From Terrimonas sp937888905 (GTDB taxonomy: Bacteria; Bacteroidota; Bacteroidia; Chitinophagales; Chitinophagaceae), in assembly GCA_937888905.1 (NCBI GenBank), contig CALATA010000013.1, positions 150,055 through 214,054 of the forward strand: DNA of 64,000 nt, in the 5' to 3' direction. Shown here in pieces: positions 23,879 through 32,557 of this stretch (within the stretch, counting starts at the first letter, position 1; each line of letters starts with the position of its first letter). The position numbers and the translations under genes are program-made. The notes under the pieces were generated by a model that had not been told where the DNA came from, ran no database searches, and saw only the letters and a program-made list of their open reading frames with translations.

Positions 23879-24108
23879 GTTTTGTTGGCGTTCAAAACCA
23901 CAAAGGCGACCTATTCTATATCTGACGATCGACCCTCAGTAAACCGAAGCTCCATTCGGCAGAAATTAAACCCGAGCCAGGGTAATACTTCCGTCGACAA
24001 TCGATGATTTTGAAATCCAAACAGGGAGATATCCTTTTTAAAAATTATGGAATTGCGCCTACTTTTGAGCTGGAGAAGGTGTACACAAGAAAGCAACATA
24101 TACCAACA

Positions 24109-24690
24109 ATGCAAGACATCCTATTTGACTTTATATCCAAATATATTTCTCTGACAGATGAGGAGAAGAACGCCATACTTTCTTTGGACCTATTCCACTC
24201 GGTTAAGAAGGGGACAATTTTACTCAAAGAAGGACAAAAATCGAAAAGCAGCTACTTTGTTTTAAAAGGCTGCATCCGGACATATTATATTTTAGATTAC
24301 GAAGAAAAAACCACTGCTTTCTATACGGAAATGGAAGTTTTAACTCCTCCTTGTGTAATAAACAAAACGCCGTCCGACTATTATGTAAGTTGCATTGAAG
24401 ACACCATACTTACGATTTCAAATTCCGATATGGAAGCAGAAGTAAACAGTAAGTTTCCAAAGTTTGAAACCATGTGCAGAATTTTATCCGAAGAACTTTT
24501 GGCCAAACAACGAATGGACTTTGACGAGTTTAAAAATTCCTCCCCTGAAGAACGATACCTGAACTTAATGCAAAAAAGACCAGATCTTATTCAACGTGTG
24601 CCTCAGCATCAATTAGCTAGTTTTTTAGGTATCAAACCCCAGTCTCTAAGCAGGTTAAGAGCAAGAATTGTAGATAAGAACAAGGGATAG
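24109..24690 (+). CDS. Crp/Fnr-like cyclic-nucleotide-binding-domain regulator, AT-rich
   Basis: The 193-residue protein starts MQDILFDFISKYISLTDEEK and has a CNB beta-roll (KKGTILLKEGQKSKSSYFVLKGCIRTYY) and a C-terminal HTH (RVPQHQLASFLGIKPQSLSRLRARI). This is the common Bacteroidota form annotated Crp/Fnr family. It is cytoplasmic and DNA-binding. An in-frame extension to 24004 exists but is not like the family. Base use is clearly more AT-rich than the neighbours (many AAA, TTT and ATA codons), which suggests transfer. It follows the tRNA-Asp gene, a common insertion point. Confidence 0.87.
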   Translation: MQDILFDFISKYISLTDEEKNAILSLDLFHSVKKGTILLKEGQKSKSSYFVLKGCIRTYYILDYEEKTTAFYTEMEVLTPPCVINKTPSDYYVSCIEDTILTISNSDMEAEVNSKFPKFETMCRILSEELLAKQRMDFDEFKNSSPEERYLNLMQKRPDLIQRVPQHQLASFLGIKPQSLSRLRARIVDKNKG

Positions 24691-24810
24691 AATTCATTGC
24701 ATGACTGAAGTGAACGGGTTATGACGTCTTGCTAATCTGGCAGTTGGCATTCAATCTTAATAAAAGGCAACGAAACACGTAAGTTATTACTCCCCTCTCT
24801 TTCAAACCAG

Positions 24811-25494
24811 TCAGGCTTTGCTTACAATGCGGCCATCCTCCATTTCTATAATGCGATGCGTCCGGTGGGCGAATTCGTTGTCGTGTGTTACGATCAATAA
24901 CGATTGATGATATACCTCCGCCAATTCTCTGAATATATCGAAAACCATTTCGCTGTTTTTCTTATCGAGGTTGCCGGTCGGCTCATCCCCCATGATAATT
25001 AATGGATCGTTGATCAGCGCACGGGCAATAGCTACCCGTTGCTTCTGCCCTCCTGAAAGCTGATTTGGTCTTTTAAGCGCTTCCTTTTCTATGCCCAGTA
25101 TTTTAAGTTTTTCGTAAGCAATACTTTCTATCTCCTTTGTTGTGCGTTTGCTTAATTTTTCGCCGGGTAACATAACATTCCGGAGTACAGAAAATTCATT
25201 GAGCAGGTAGTGGAACTGAAAGACGAAGCCGATTTTTTCATTTCTTACCCTGGCAAGTTCCGACTCTTTCTTTTGCCGCATACTGATTCCATCAATTTTC
25301 AAATCACCTTCATAGTCCGTATCCATCGTCGACAAAATGTAAAGGAGTGTGGATTTGCCACAGCCGGACTTTCCAATGATCGATGCAAATTCTCCTCTGA
25401 ACAGAGAGAATCCGACATCGGTCAACACCTTCACCTTTACAGGGTCATGAAAGTATTTGTTGATGTGAATAGCTTCCAGTACGATATCAGTCAT
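24811..25494 (-). CDS. ABC exporter ATPase, MacB/LolD type
   Basis: The 227-residue protein has all ABC motifs: Walker A GKSGCGKST at residues 41-49, the Q-loop FQFHYLLNEF, signature LSGGQKQRVAIARAL, Walker B IIMGDEPTGNLD and H-loop VTHDNEFA. The closest type is LolD/MacB/DevA. It energises the permease encoded immediately upstream (one base between the genes). Together with the adaptor gene it forms a three-gene efflux or lipoprotein-handling operon. Confidence 0.93.
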   Translation of the reverse strand: MTDIVLEAIHINKYFHDPVKVKVLTDVGFSLFRGEFASIIGKSGCGKSTLLYILSTMDTDYEGDLKIDGISMRQKKESELARVRNEKIGFVFQFHYLLNEFSVLRNVMLPGEKLSKRTTKEIESIAYEKLKILGIEKEALKRPNQLSGGQKQRVAIARALINDPLIIMGDEPTGNLDKKNSEMVFDIFRELAEVYHQSLLIVTHDNEFAHRTHRIIEMEDGRIVSKA

Positions 25495-25495
25495 G

Positions 25496-26755
25496 TTATT
25501 TTCCCCGTATGATGATGACAGGATCTATTTTGCTGGCTTTGCGAGCCGGGAAATATCCCGCTAAATAAGTAGTGACGATTGAAAAAACTCCTCCGATAAC
25601 ATAGAAGGTTGGACTATAGTTGATGGGATATGTTTTGACGGTCGGCAAGGATGCTGTTTCGAACGGCACTTGTCCGATAATGGCAGAAAGTACAAATCCG
25701 AATAACAAGCCAAGCAAGCCACCGAAAAAGCCAATGGTAAGCGCAATAGTTACAAAGACCCACTTTACGTCTCCGCCTGAAAAGCCGGTGGCTTTCAGAA
25801 TCGCAATACCATCCATCTTTTCATAGATCATCATATTGAGTATGTTGTAAATACCAAAACCTGCCACAATAAGTAAGGTAATGCCTACTGCATACGAAAT
25901 AAGCGTCCGGATAAAGCTGCCGGTTTCAAACTGTGAATTGGCAGTCTGGATGTCGGTCGCTTCGACCGAAAAGAGTTGGTTATATTCTTTCGCCATAGCC
26001 GGAGCCAGCAACAGGTCATGCAGTTTCACCTGGATATCCGTTATATAGCTATTGGATTCTCCCAGTATTTTTTGCGCAGTAGCGAGGGAGGTATAGCTTT
26101 GTACTTTATCGATATCCAGTATTCCTGATTGAAAGAAACCCACCACTTTAAGTTGCACATGATCTCCCTTCACAGTAGTTATCTGAATAATGTCACCAAG
26201 ATCAACCAGCATTGTTTCAGCAGCACCAATCCCTAAGATAATACTGTTGGGAGTGTTTTGAAGGTCCATATAGTTACCAGCCACGACATAGTTTTGAAAA
26301 GAGAATAATCTGTTTTCCGGTTCCACGTCTATGCCGTTGATGATCCCTGTCAGATTAATCGTACCAATATTGTAAAATACCTGTACCACTACTTTGGGAG
26401 CTACCCCTGACACACGGCTATCCTTCTTTATCGCATCAATGATGGCGCCGCTATTGCGTATCTGCGGTTTTTCATTGGCGGGCTTAACCGAGCTAATGAA
26501 GTTGTACTGCCGGCTGCCCTTTGAATAGAGTGCGATCGGCTGATGCTCCGACTGCCTTACTTCGTTATAAAGCCGGATATGCGGTGTACGGTTAAGGATA
26601 AGCCCATCCAGCAGATCATTCAGACCAGACATGAAACTGAGCAGTGCAATAAACATAGTGATGCTGAATGTTACACCAATAGCAGCCACTAATGTTTGTT
26701 TCAAACGGGCTGCTAATAATGACATGGCTACATCGCCGATCAGTTTCAGATTCAT
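25496..26755 (-). CDS. FtsX/MacB-type ABC permease
   Basis: The 419-residue protein has the MacB/LolC topology: one transmembrane helix near residues 20-45 (LVAAIGVTFSITMFIALLSFM), a periplasmic domain of about 230 residues, and three C-terminal helices (ISYAVGITLLIVAGFGIYNILNMMIYEKMDGIAILKATGFS carries the typical coupling region). It transfers mechanical force from the ATPase to the periplasm. Start and end overlap or abut its neighbours (ATGA overlap with the adaptor gene at 26752-26755), so translation is coupled. Confidence 0.92.
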   Translation of the reverse strand: MNLKLIGDVAMSLLAARLKQTLVAAIGVTFSITMFIALLSFMSGLNDLLDGLILNRTPHIRLYNEVRQSEHQPIALYSKGSRQYNFISSVKPANEKPQIRNSGAIIDAIKKDSRVSGVAPKVVVQVFYNIGTINLTGIINGIDVEPENRLFSFQNYVVAGNYMDLQNTPNSIILGIGAAETMLVDLGDIIQITTVKGDHVQLKVVGFFQSGILDIDKVQSYTSLATAQKILGESNSYITDIQVKLHDLLLAPAMAKEYNQLFSVEATDIQTANSQFETGSFIRTLISYAVGITLLIVAGFGIYNILNMMIYEKMDGIAILKATGFSGGDVKWVFVTIALTIGFFGGLLGLLFGFVLSAIIGQVPFETASLPTVKTYPINYSPTFYVIGGVFSIVTTYLAGYFPARKASKIDPVIIIRGK

Positions 26756-27831
26756 TTCGCTGGTATGATTAGATCATCGTTTGCCGTAACGCCGGAAAGT
26801 ATTTCTACCATCTTATAATCCTTTAATCCTGTTTTCACCACTACTTTATCACCATTGCTTTTTACCAGGGTGGAATCATTAAGAAATGCATTTCTCGGTA
26901 CAAGTAACGCCCGCGTTTTTTTATCAATGACAATGTTGGCTTCAAAGCTGATGAATGGATAGAGTTGGGCGGGCGGACTTTCAAAGGTCGCTTCCACTAA
27001 AAAAGTCTTGCTGCTTTCATTCATCATCGGTAAAATAGCAGACACCCTCGCCTTGAAAACCTGGTCTTTGTAACTATCCATCGTTACCAATACCAGTAAG
27101 TTCTTCCTGATTTTAAAGATATCGTATTCATCGACCTGCATTTCCAGGATGAATTGATCATTTTTTCCAATTAAGGCCAGAGGCGTTTGCAGGCTCACAG
27201 ACTCGCCTTTTTTCTTGTAGATTTTGTACAACACTCCATTAATCTTACTTCTAAGGGTAAAATCACTGGCCTGCTGTTGAGCCACCTGCAGGTTCTTCTC
27301 GGACTGTGACGCGGTGAACTTGATTTGCCGCTCTAAATCATGGTACTTACTCACCGCAGAGAGATAAGCTGTTCTGGAACTTTCGTAGGCCAGTGTTCTT
27401 TGCTCCAACTCATTCCTGGTGCCTATATTCTGTTCCCATAAATTTTTTTGCCGGTTTAAAAGGAGTAAATCATTTTTCATCTTGTTTTCCTGCAGGTCAA
27501 TAGTTTGCCGTGCATCAGACAACTTATCCTGATTGGAAGCCACATCAGCATACCGGGCGGTGAGTACCGCATTTTCTTTGTTCAATTGCTGCACTTCATT
27601 GGCTACAGAAAGAATGGGAGTACCAACGTTCAACGTATCCCCTTCCTTCAGATAGATCTCCTGTATAACGCCATTTACTGTAGCGAATGCCTCGTATTGC
27701 TGATTACTCTTTACCGAGCCCGATGCATATACCGACTCTGAAATCGCAGAAAAAAAAGGTTTCACTTTATCCGATTTCGCTTTGCAGCCGGCCAGGAAAA
27801 TAGTTGTTAGTATGAGTGTGTATCTGCTCAT
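26752..27831 (-). CDS. HlyD/RND-type periplasmic adaptor lipoprotein
   Basis: The 359-residue protein starts MSRYTLILTTIFLAGC with a lipobox ending at C16. It then has the first lipoyl half (EIYLKEGDTLNVGTPILSV), a long coiled-coil hairpin (about residues 75-190), the second lipoyl half (SKINGVLYKIYKKKGESVSLQTPLALIG) and a C-terminal beta domain. It links the inner-membrane exporter to an outer-membrane channel. No TolC-like gene is present here. The operon order adaptor, permease, ATPase equals the DevBCA/MacAB type. The gap to 28012 shows no gene. Confidence 0.9.
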   Translation of the reverse strand: MSRYTLILTTIFLAGCKAKSDKVKPFFSAISESVYASGSVKSNQQYEAFATVNGVIQEIYLKEGDTLNVGTPILSVANEVQQLNKENAVLTARYADVASNQDKLSDARQTIDLQENKMKNDLLLLNRQKNLWEQNIGTRNELEQRTLAYESSRTAYLSAVSKYHDLERQIKFTASQSEKNLQVAQQQASDFTLRSKINGVLYKIYKKKGESVSLQTPLALIGKNDQFILEMQVDEYDIFKIRKNLLVLVTMDSYKDQVFKARVSAILPMMNESSKTFLVEATFESPPAQLYPFISFEANIVIDKKTRALLVPRNAFLNDSTLVKSNGDKVVVKTGLKDYKMVEILSGVTANDDLIIPAK

Positions 27832-28012
27832 AGTTGATTTGTAGTAGATGATTCCAACAGGTAAAAGGTCACCTGCACTTGAGAGATTCGCTTTTGACGG
27901 TTAAAATGTCCCGATTAACCAGAGCGACAGGCAATTAACAAAGTTACTGCAGGGGGAATGATTCGAAATGACTACCATCATTATAGCTCATGACACCTGT
28001 CAATTAAACCTG

Positions 28013-28020
28013 TAATTTTG
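28013..28020 (+). promoter_or_regulatory. -7 box of the Crp/Fnr sulfur operon, almost leaderless
   Basis: TAATTTTG matches TAnnTTTG and ends five bases before the ATG at 28026, so the transcript should begin at or next to the start codon. I do not see a clear -33 TTTG at the usual distance, which may mean that activation is required. Confidence 0.5.
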
Positions 28021-28025
28021 CATAC

Positions 28026-28649
28026 ATGGAAACCCTCAATGATATAGCTGAGTTCAAATCATCCCCTGATCTGGTTGAGAAGTTATACAAGTATGGTATA
28101 CACAAGACCTATCCGGCCGGCAGCATTATCCTTAACGAAAATGCATCTATCCGCTCTATCCCCATAGTAATGAAAGGAACGCTGAAAGTTATCAGGATGG
28201 AAGACGATGGCCGCGAAATTCTACTGTATTATATTAAAGCTGGTGAAAGTTGCATCATGTCCTTTCTCGGCGGTCTGCACAACGAAACGAGCAAAGTGAA
28301 AGCTGAAGTGGATGAAGATGCAGAAATCCTTTTTCTTCCCGTAGAGAAGGTTCCCCAATTCATCAAAGAATATCCCGGATGGCTGGATTATATCTTTCGT
28401 TTATACCACAAACGTTTCGAAGAATTACTTGAGATCGTGAATGCCATCGCCTTTAAAAAAGTTGATGAACGTCTCCTGAACCTGCTTAAAAAGAAGTCGG
28501 AAATCCACGCCTCAAACGTACTACCGGTTACACATGAACAATTGGCCAATGAACTGGGTACCGCACGGGTCGTAGTCTCCCGGCTTCTGAAACAATTGGA
28601 AGAAAACGGCATTGTCCGGCTCGGACGAAATAAAATTACCCTTGTGTAA
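28026..28649 (+). CDS. Crp/Fnr-family regulator of sulfur locus 2
   Basis: The 207-residue protein has a CNB domain (YPAGSIILNENASIRSIPIVMKGTLKVIR, then GREILLYYIKAGESCIMSF) and a C-terminal winged helix (VTHEQLANELGTARVVVSRLLKQLEENGIV). The GESC cysteine is the only clear cysteine; there is no Fnr-type cysteine cluster. It lies 60 bases before tauE on the same strand, and the following genes all handle sulfane sulfur. A sulfide- or persulfide-responsive role is therefore likely, possibly through that cysteine, but this is inference. Confidence 0.88.
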   Translation: METLNDIAEFKSSPDLVEKLYKYGIHKTYPAGSIILNENASIRSIPIVMKGTLKVIRMEDDGREILLYYIKAGESCIMSFLGGLHNETSKVKAEVDEDAEILFLPVEKVPQFIKEYPGWLDYIFRLYHKRFEELLEIVNAIAFKKVDERLLNLLKKKSEIHASNVLPVTHEQLANELGTARVVVSRLLKQLEENGIVRLGRNKITLV

Positions 28650-28709
28650 CTATAGTTACTGTGCTACCCTTTGAATTAAATGACCTTTACGGCGTTAATT
28701 CAAAGATCA

Positions 28710-29501
28710 ATGATTATCTCCGGCTACCTGGCGTCTATTCTTATCGGCATTTCTTTAGGGCTTATCGGCGGCGGCGGCAGTATACTTACTGTGCCGGTAC
28801 TTGTCTATTTATTTAGTCTGGACGCAGTTCTGGCTACTACCTATTCTCTTTTTATCGTCGGCAGTACGAGCGTTGCCGGCTCCGTCTCCTATTTCCTAAA
28901 AGGCCTGGTAAATCTTAAAATATCCGTTTTTTTCGGTCTGCCTTCCGTTGCGGCAGTTTTGCTTACCCGCAGGTTTATCCTTCCGGCCATTCCATCACAT
29001 ATTCTGACGCTTGGAGGCTTTACGTTAACCAGGAGCATATTGCTGATGTTGCTTTTTGCCGTACTCATGATCCTTGCTTCCTGGAGTATGATAAAAAAAG
29101 ATGGCAGGAAGGCCTCTGTACCCGCAAACAGGTCGCCGGTTGCTTTAGTAGGGCTGCAGGGAACCGCCACGGGACTAATAACAGGGCTTATCGGCGCCGG
29201 CGGTGGCTTTCTCATCATTCCAGCCCTGGTCAATATACTGAAACTCCCTATGAAAACAGCCGTCGGCACCTCGCTGTTCATCATTGCCATTAATTCTCTC
29301 ACAGGTTTTTTCTTTTCCCTGGAGCATCAGCCGGTACAATGGCCATTTCTACTAACAATTACGGCTATCGCTACAGCGGGTATACTGATCGGCAGCCTTC
29401 TCGCTGCAAAAATCGACGGCAGGAAACTGAAGCCCGCATTCGGCTGGTTCGTTTTAGTAATGGGTCTGTATATTATCGTTAAAGAAACCCTATTAAAATA
29501 A
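28710..29501 (+). CDS. TauE/SafE sulfite/thiosulfate exporter (locus 2)
   Basis: The 263-residue membrane protein is a paralogue of the 19376-20173 gene. MIISGYLASILIGISLGLIGGGGSIL aligns with that protein's N-terminus, which decides for ATG 28710 over 28680. The second half has GLIGAGGGFLIIPALVNIL. About eight helices. It presumably exports sulfite or thiosulfate produced by the CstB-like enzyme encoded next. A 154-base gap follows before the CstB-like gene, so a second promoter is possible. Confidence 0.92.
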   Translation: MIISGYLASILIGISLGLIGGGGSILTVPVLVYLFSLDAVLATTYSLFIVGSTSVAGSVSYFLKGLVNLKISVFFGLPSVAAVLLTRRFILPAIPSHILTLGGFTLTRSILLMLLFAVLMILASWSMIKKDGRKASVPANRSPVALVGLQGTATGLITGLIGAGGGFLIIPALVNILKLPMKTAVGTSLFIIAINSLTGFFFSLEHQPVQWPFLLTITAIATAGILIGSLLAAKIDGRKLKPAFGWFVLVMGLYIIVKETLLK

Positions 29502-29655
29502 TCCATCCAAGTAACTAACAATTCAAAATCTTCGGATTGTGTAACAAAAGTAGCTGTACGGGGGAGTTTATCCATCGATCTTCGCACTAACCGGCTGTCC
29601 AAATAAACAATTGCAATACGGAATAAAAATCATCATCACTGATAAAAAAATAAAA

Positions 29656-31074
29656 ATGTTTTTTCAACACATCTACGACAAGAGTTTAGCACAGGGCAGC
29701 TATTTCATAGGCTGTCAGAAAACAGGAGAAGCTATTGTTATCGACGCGCAAAGAGACATCGACATTTATCTTGATATCGCGCGGCAAAATAGCCTCCGCA
29801 TTACGCACATAACAGAAACCCATATCCACGCCGACTTCCTTTGCGGCTCCAGAGAGCTGGCTGCCGTAACCGGAGCAACGATGTACCTGTCAGACGAAGG
29901 TGGCAAAGACTGGCAATACCAATTTGCGCACAAAGGTCTAACAGACGGAAGCATCATCCGCGTTGGCAACCTTACCCTTAAAGTGATGCATACACCTGGT
30001 CACACACCGGAAAGCATCAGCTTCCTGCTGACCGACCACCCCGCTACCGATCAACCCGTAATGGTCTTTACAGGCGACTTCGTTTTTGTTGGCGACATCG
30101 GCCGCCCCGACTTGTTGGAAAAAGCAGCGGGCATCATGGGTACCAAGGAAGCTGGCGCCAAACAAATGTTTCAGTCGCTGAAGAAATTTGCGGCCCTCTC
30201 CGGGTACGTTCAGGTCTGGCCGGCACACGGCGCAGGCTCCGCCTGTGGAAAAGCCCTTGGTGCTGTAGCCAGTTCAACCGTTGGTTATGAGAAAATAAGA
30301 AACTGGGCGTTCCGGTACGGCGAAGACGAACAGTCTTTTACCGATTACCTGCTGGCCGATCAGCCGGAACCACCGAAGTATTTTGCCATGATGAAACATC
30401 TCAACAAAGTAGAAAGACCCCTGCTGACAGCCGTGCCGAAGCATCCTAAACTAAGCAAAGAACAATTCATTTCTGCATACGAAAAAGGCATCAAAGTAAT
30501 TGATACGCGTAATAAAGCAGCATTTGCCAACGGTTTTATTCCCGGCAGCCTGAATATTCAGGGCAACAATTCCTTTTCCACCTGGTGCGGCTGGCTGCTG
30601 AACTACCAGGAACAGTTCATGCTCGTTGCCGATGATACGCAAATGGAAGACCTCACAAGAAAACTGATGCGCATCGGTTTAGATAATATTTACGGCTATG
30701 TTTCAGATGTACAGGAATTGGGGCTGGACTTGCAAAGAGCCAACCTGATCGATATAACTGAATTCGCTTCCTGTATAGGAAAGAAAGACGTACAGATTGT
30801 GGACGTGCGTGGAGCAACAGAATACGAAGCGGAACATATCGAAGGTGCAGACAACGTATTCGCGGGCACGCTAACTGACAATCTGTATAAAATTGACCGC
30901 GACAAACAAGTGGTCATTCATTGTCAGGCTGGCGACCGATCCGCAGTAGCCTATTCCATCCTTGCCAGAAATGGTTTTAAGAACGTAAAGAACTTTTCCG
31001 GTGGAATGAAGGAATGGAAAGAGGCAGGTGGCGCGACCCTATCATGTACAGAAGAAATCTGCATTACCGCTTAA
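29656..31074 (+). CDS. CstB-like persulfide dioxygenase with pseudorhodanese and rhodanese domains (locus 2)
   Basis: The 472-residue protein has an MBL domain with T-H56-I-H58-A-D60 (ITETHIHADFLCGSRELAA), TPGHTPES, TGDFVFVGDIGRPDL and PAHGAGSACGK. Next is a rhodanese-like domain without cysteine (DTRNKAAFANGFIPGSLNIQG), then an active one (VVIHCQAGDRSAVAYSIL). It has the same architecture as the locus 1 protein but is clearly diverged from it, so the two are old paralogues rather than a recent copy. Predicted to oxidise persulfides in the cytoplasm. ATG 29656 fits the family N-terminus. A single-domain rhodanese gene follows after 16 bases. Confidence 0.9.
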   Translation: MFFQHIYDKSLAQGSYFIGCQKTGEAIVIDAQRDIDIYLDIARQNSLRITHITETHIHADFLCGSRELAAVTGATMYLSDEGGKDWQYQFAHKGLTDGSIIRVGNLTLKVMHTPGHTPESISFLLTDHPATDQPVMVFTGDFVFVGDIGRPDLLEKAAGIMGTKEAGAKQMFQSLKKFAALSGYVQVWPAHGAGSACGKALGAVASSTVGYEKIRNWAFRYGEDEQSFTDYLLADQPEPPKYFAMMKHLNKVERPLLTAVPKHPKLSKEQFISAYEKGIKVIDTRNKAAFANGFIPGSLNIQGNNSFSTWCGWLLNYQEQFMLVADDTQMEDLTRKLMRIGLDNIYGYVSDVQELGLDLQRANLIDITEFASCIGKKDVQIVDVRGATEYEAEHIEGADNVFAGTLTDNLYKIDRDKQVVIHCQAGDRSAVAYSILARNGFKNVKNFSGGMKEWKEAGGATLSCTEEICITA

Positions 31075-31090
31075 AATTAAAATAATCATT

Positions 31091-31405
31091 ATGGGACTGT
31101 TCTCAGCATTATTCGGAAATAAAGATCAGGCGCAGTTATCAGCTACCGTCAGTAAAGACGCCTTTCTCGTAGACGTACGCACGCCAGGTGAATTTGCCTC
31201 GGGCACTGTGCCGGGCGCAGTAAACATCCCGTTGGATACACTGCAAACGCAGCTCGCAAAATTCAACGGCAAGAAGACAATTATTGTTTTCTGCAGAAGC
31301 GGCAACCGGAGTGCACAGGCAAAAAATATCCTGGTGCAAAACGGTTTCAAAAATGTAATCAACGGCGGCACCTGGAAGGACGTTAATGCCATTGTAAACG
31401 GATAA
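31091..31405 (+). CDS. Single-domain rhodanese
   Basis: The 104-residue protein has FLVDVRTPGEFASGTVPGAVNIPLD and the active loop VFCRSGNRS with C68. It transfers sulfane sulfur, for example from thiosulfate or persulfides, to acceptors in the cytoplasm. It follows the CstB-like gene by 16 bases. ATG 31091 is used; the frame is open further upstream inside the preceding gene, but without a sensible start. Confidence 0.93.
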   Translation: MGLFSALFGNKDQAQLSATVSKDAFLVDVRTPGEFASGTVPGAVNIPLDTLQTQLAKFNGKKTIIVFCRSGNRSAQAKNILVQNGFKNVINGGTWKDVNAIVNG

Positions 31406-31480
31406 TCCGGCAAGGCAAGATTATGAACCTGTCAGAAGCCTGCATGGGAAGTATTCATTCATCTGACAAAGAATAGTTTT

Positions 31481-31690
31481 ATGAAAAAAAACATGGGCAC
31501 AACAGACAAGGGCATCCGCATTTTAGCAGCTGTGGTGATCGTGGTCTTGTACTATACCAACATCCTCTCCGGGATAGCAGCCATCGTACTGGGAATACTG
31601 GCCATTGTTTTGTTGCTAACGTCGCTGATCAGCTTCTGCCCTTTATACCCGCCGTTTGGGATTAATACCCGCAAAAGAAAAAACACATGA
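31481..31690 (+). CDS. DUF2892 (YgaP transmembrane-domain) protein
   Basis: The 69-residue protein reads NMGTTDKGIRILAAVVIVVLYY, then a second helix, and SFCPLYPPFGINT at the C-terminus. This is the DUF2892 pattern (N-G-x2-D-R-x-x-R...CPxYxxxGinT). In YgaP this module is fused to a rhodanese; here it follows a separate rhodanese, so the two may work as a split YgaP that moves sulfur-bound anions at the membrane. ATGA overlap with the next gene. Confidence 0.88.
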   Translation: MKKNMGTTDKGIRILAAVVIVVLYYTNILSGIAAIVLGILAIVLLLTSLISFCPLYPPFGINTRKRKNT

Positions 31691-31932
31691 GAAACAGGAT
31701 TTTGAGCGGATGGCATTTTATACGCGTTTTACGGCTGGTAGCGGGAGTGTTGGTTGCAGTCCAGGGCCTTCTTACACATGAATGGATTATTGTTATCGCA
31801 GGTGGCTTGTTTGCCTTGATGTCCTTATTCAATACGGGATGCTGTGGCCCATGCGGATGTAGGGTACCTCCTTTCGCGAAGCGTAAAACAGAAACAACAA
31901 CTAACGATCCGTCCCTAAAGAAAGACGGCTAA
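31687..31932 (+). CDS. Small membrane protein with CCGPCGC motif (DUF2892-like)
   Basis: The 81-residue protein has two helices (IRVLRLVAGVLVAVQGLLT and WIIVIAGGLFALMSLFN). They are followed by NTGCCGPCGCRVPPF, a dense cysteine motif with five Cys in seven residues counted from the first CC, and a polar tail. Proteins of this form accompany rhodanese/YeeE genes in Bacteroidota. The cysteines could carry sulfane sulfur or bind metal; this is inference. The start overlaps the stop of the preceding gene. Confidence 0.8.
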   Translation: MRNRILSGWHFIRVLRLVAGVLVAVQGLLTHEWIIVIAGGLFALMSLFNTGCCGPCGCRVPPFAKRKTETTTNDPSLKKDG

Positions 31933-31967
31933 CCTTACCAGCCTGACTTTTCGCAATTAGCAAAAAA

Positions 31968-32537
31968 ATGAAAATGATTGAATTCCTGAAACAACCCTGG
32001 CCCTGGTACATTGCCGGGCCTTTAATCGGGCTGACCGTTCCCACGCTTTTACTATTGGGCAATAAGTCATTTGGCATTAGCTCGTCGCTCCGTCATATCT
32101 GTGCCGCTTGTATTCCCGCAAACATCCCCTTCTTCCAATACAACTGGAAAAAAGAAATATGGAACCTCGTTTTTGTTTCAGGTATATTGCTGGGAGGAAT
32201 AATTGCGGTCAACCTCCTGCCAAACACCGGCCCCGTACAGGTGAACCCTAAATTAACGGAGGAACTGGCCCGGTATGGAATTACCAACTTCAGTAATCTT
32301 GTTCCGCAGGATGTAATAAGCTGGCCCGCATTGTTTTCCGCGAGAGGATTTATTATGATGGTTGGCGGAGGCTTCCTCGTAGGCTTCGGTACACGCTATG
32401 CCGGTGGTTGTACCAGCGGCCATGCTATTATGGGCTTGTCGAATCTGCAATGGCCTTCACTGGTAGCAACTATCTGCTTTATGGCCGGCGGTTTTGCAAT
32501 GGCCAACCTGATACTGCCTTTTATACTTTCTCTATGA
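31968..32537 (+). CDS. YeeE/YedE-family thiosulfate-type transporter, first half
   Basis: The 189-residue membrane protein carries SLRHICAACIPANIPFF near residue 40 and VGFGTRYAGGCTSGHAIMGLSNLQWPS near residue 140. The second is the conserved GCTSGH cysteine motif of YeeE/TsuA thiosulfate importers. It corresponds to half of the full-length transporter; the next gene encodes the other half. They should assemble in the inner membrane. The direction of sulfur movement (uptake of thiosulfate in YeeE) is known for the family only. Confidence 0.9.
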   Translation: MKMIEFLKQPWPWYIAGPLIGLTVPTLLLLGNKSFGISSSLRHICAACIPANIPFFQYNWKKEIWNLVFVSGILLGGIIAVNLLPNTGPVQVNPKLTEELARYGITNFSNLVPQDVISWPALFSARGFIMMVGGGFLVGFGTRYAGGCTSGHAIMGLSNLQWPSLVATICFMAGGFAMANLILPFILSL

Positions 32538-32557
32538 CCTGTTAAAACAAACAACAA

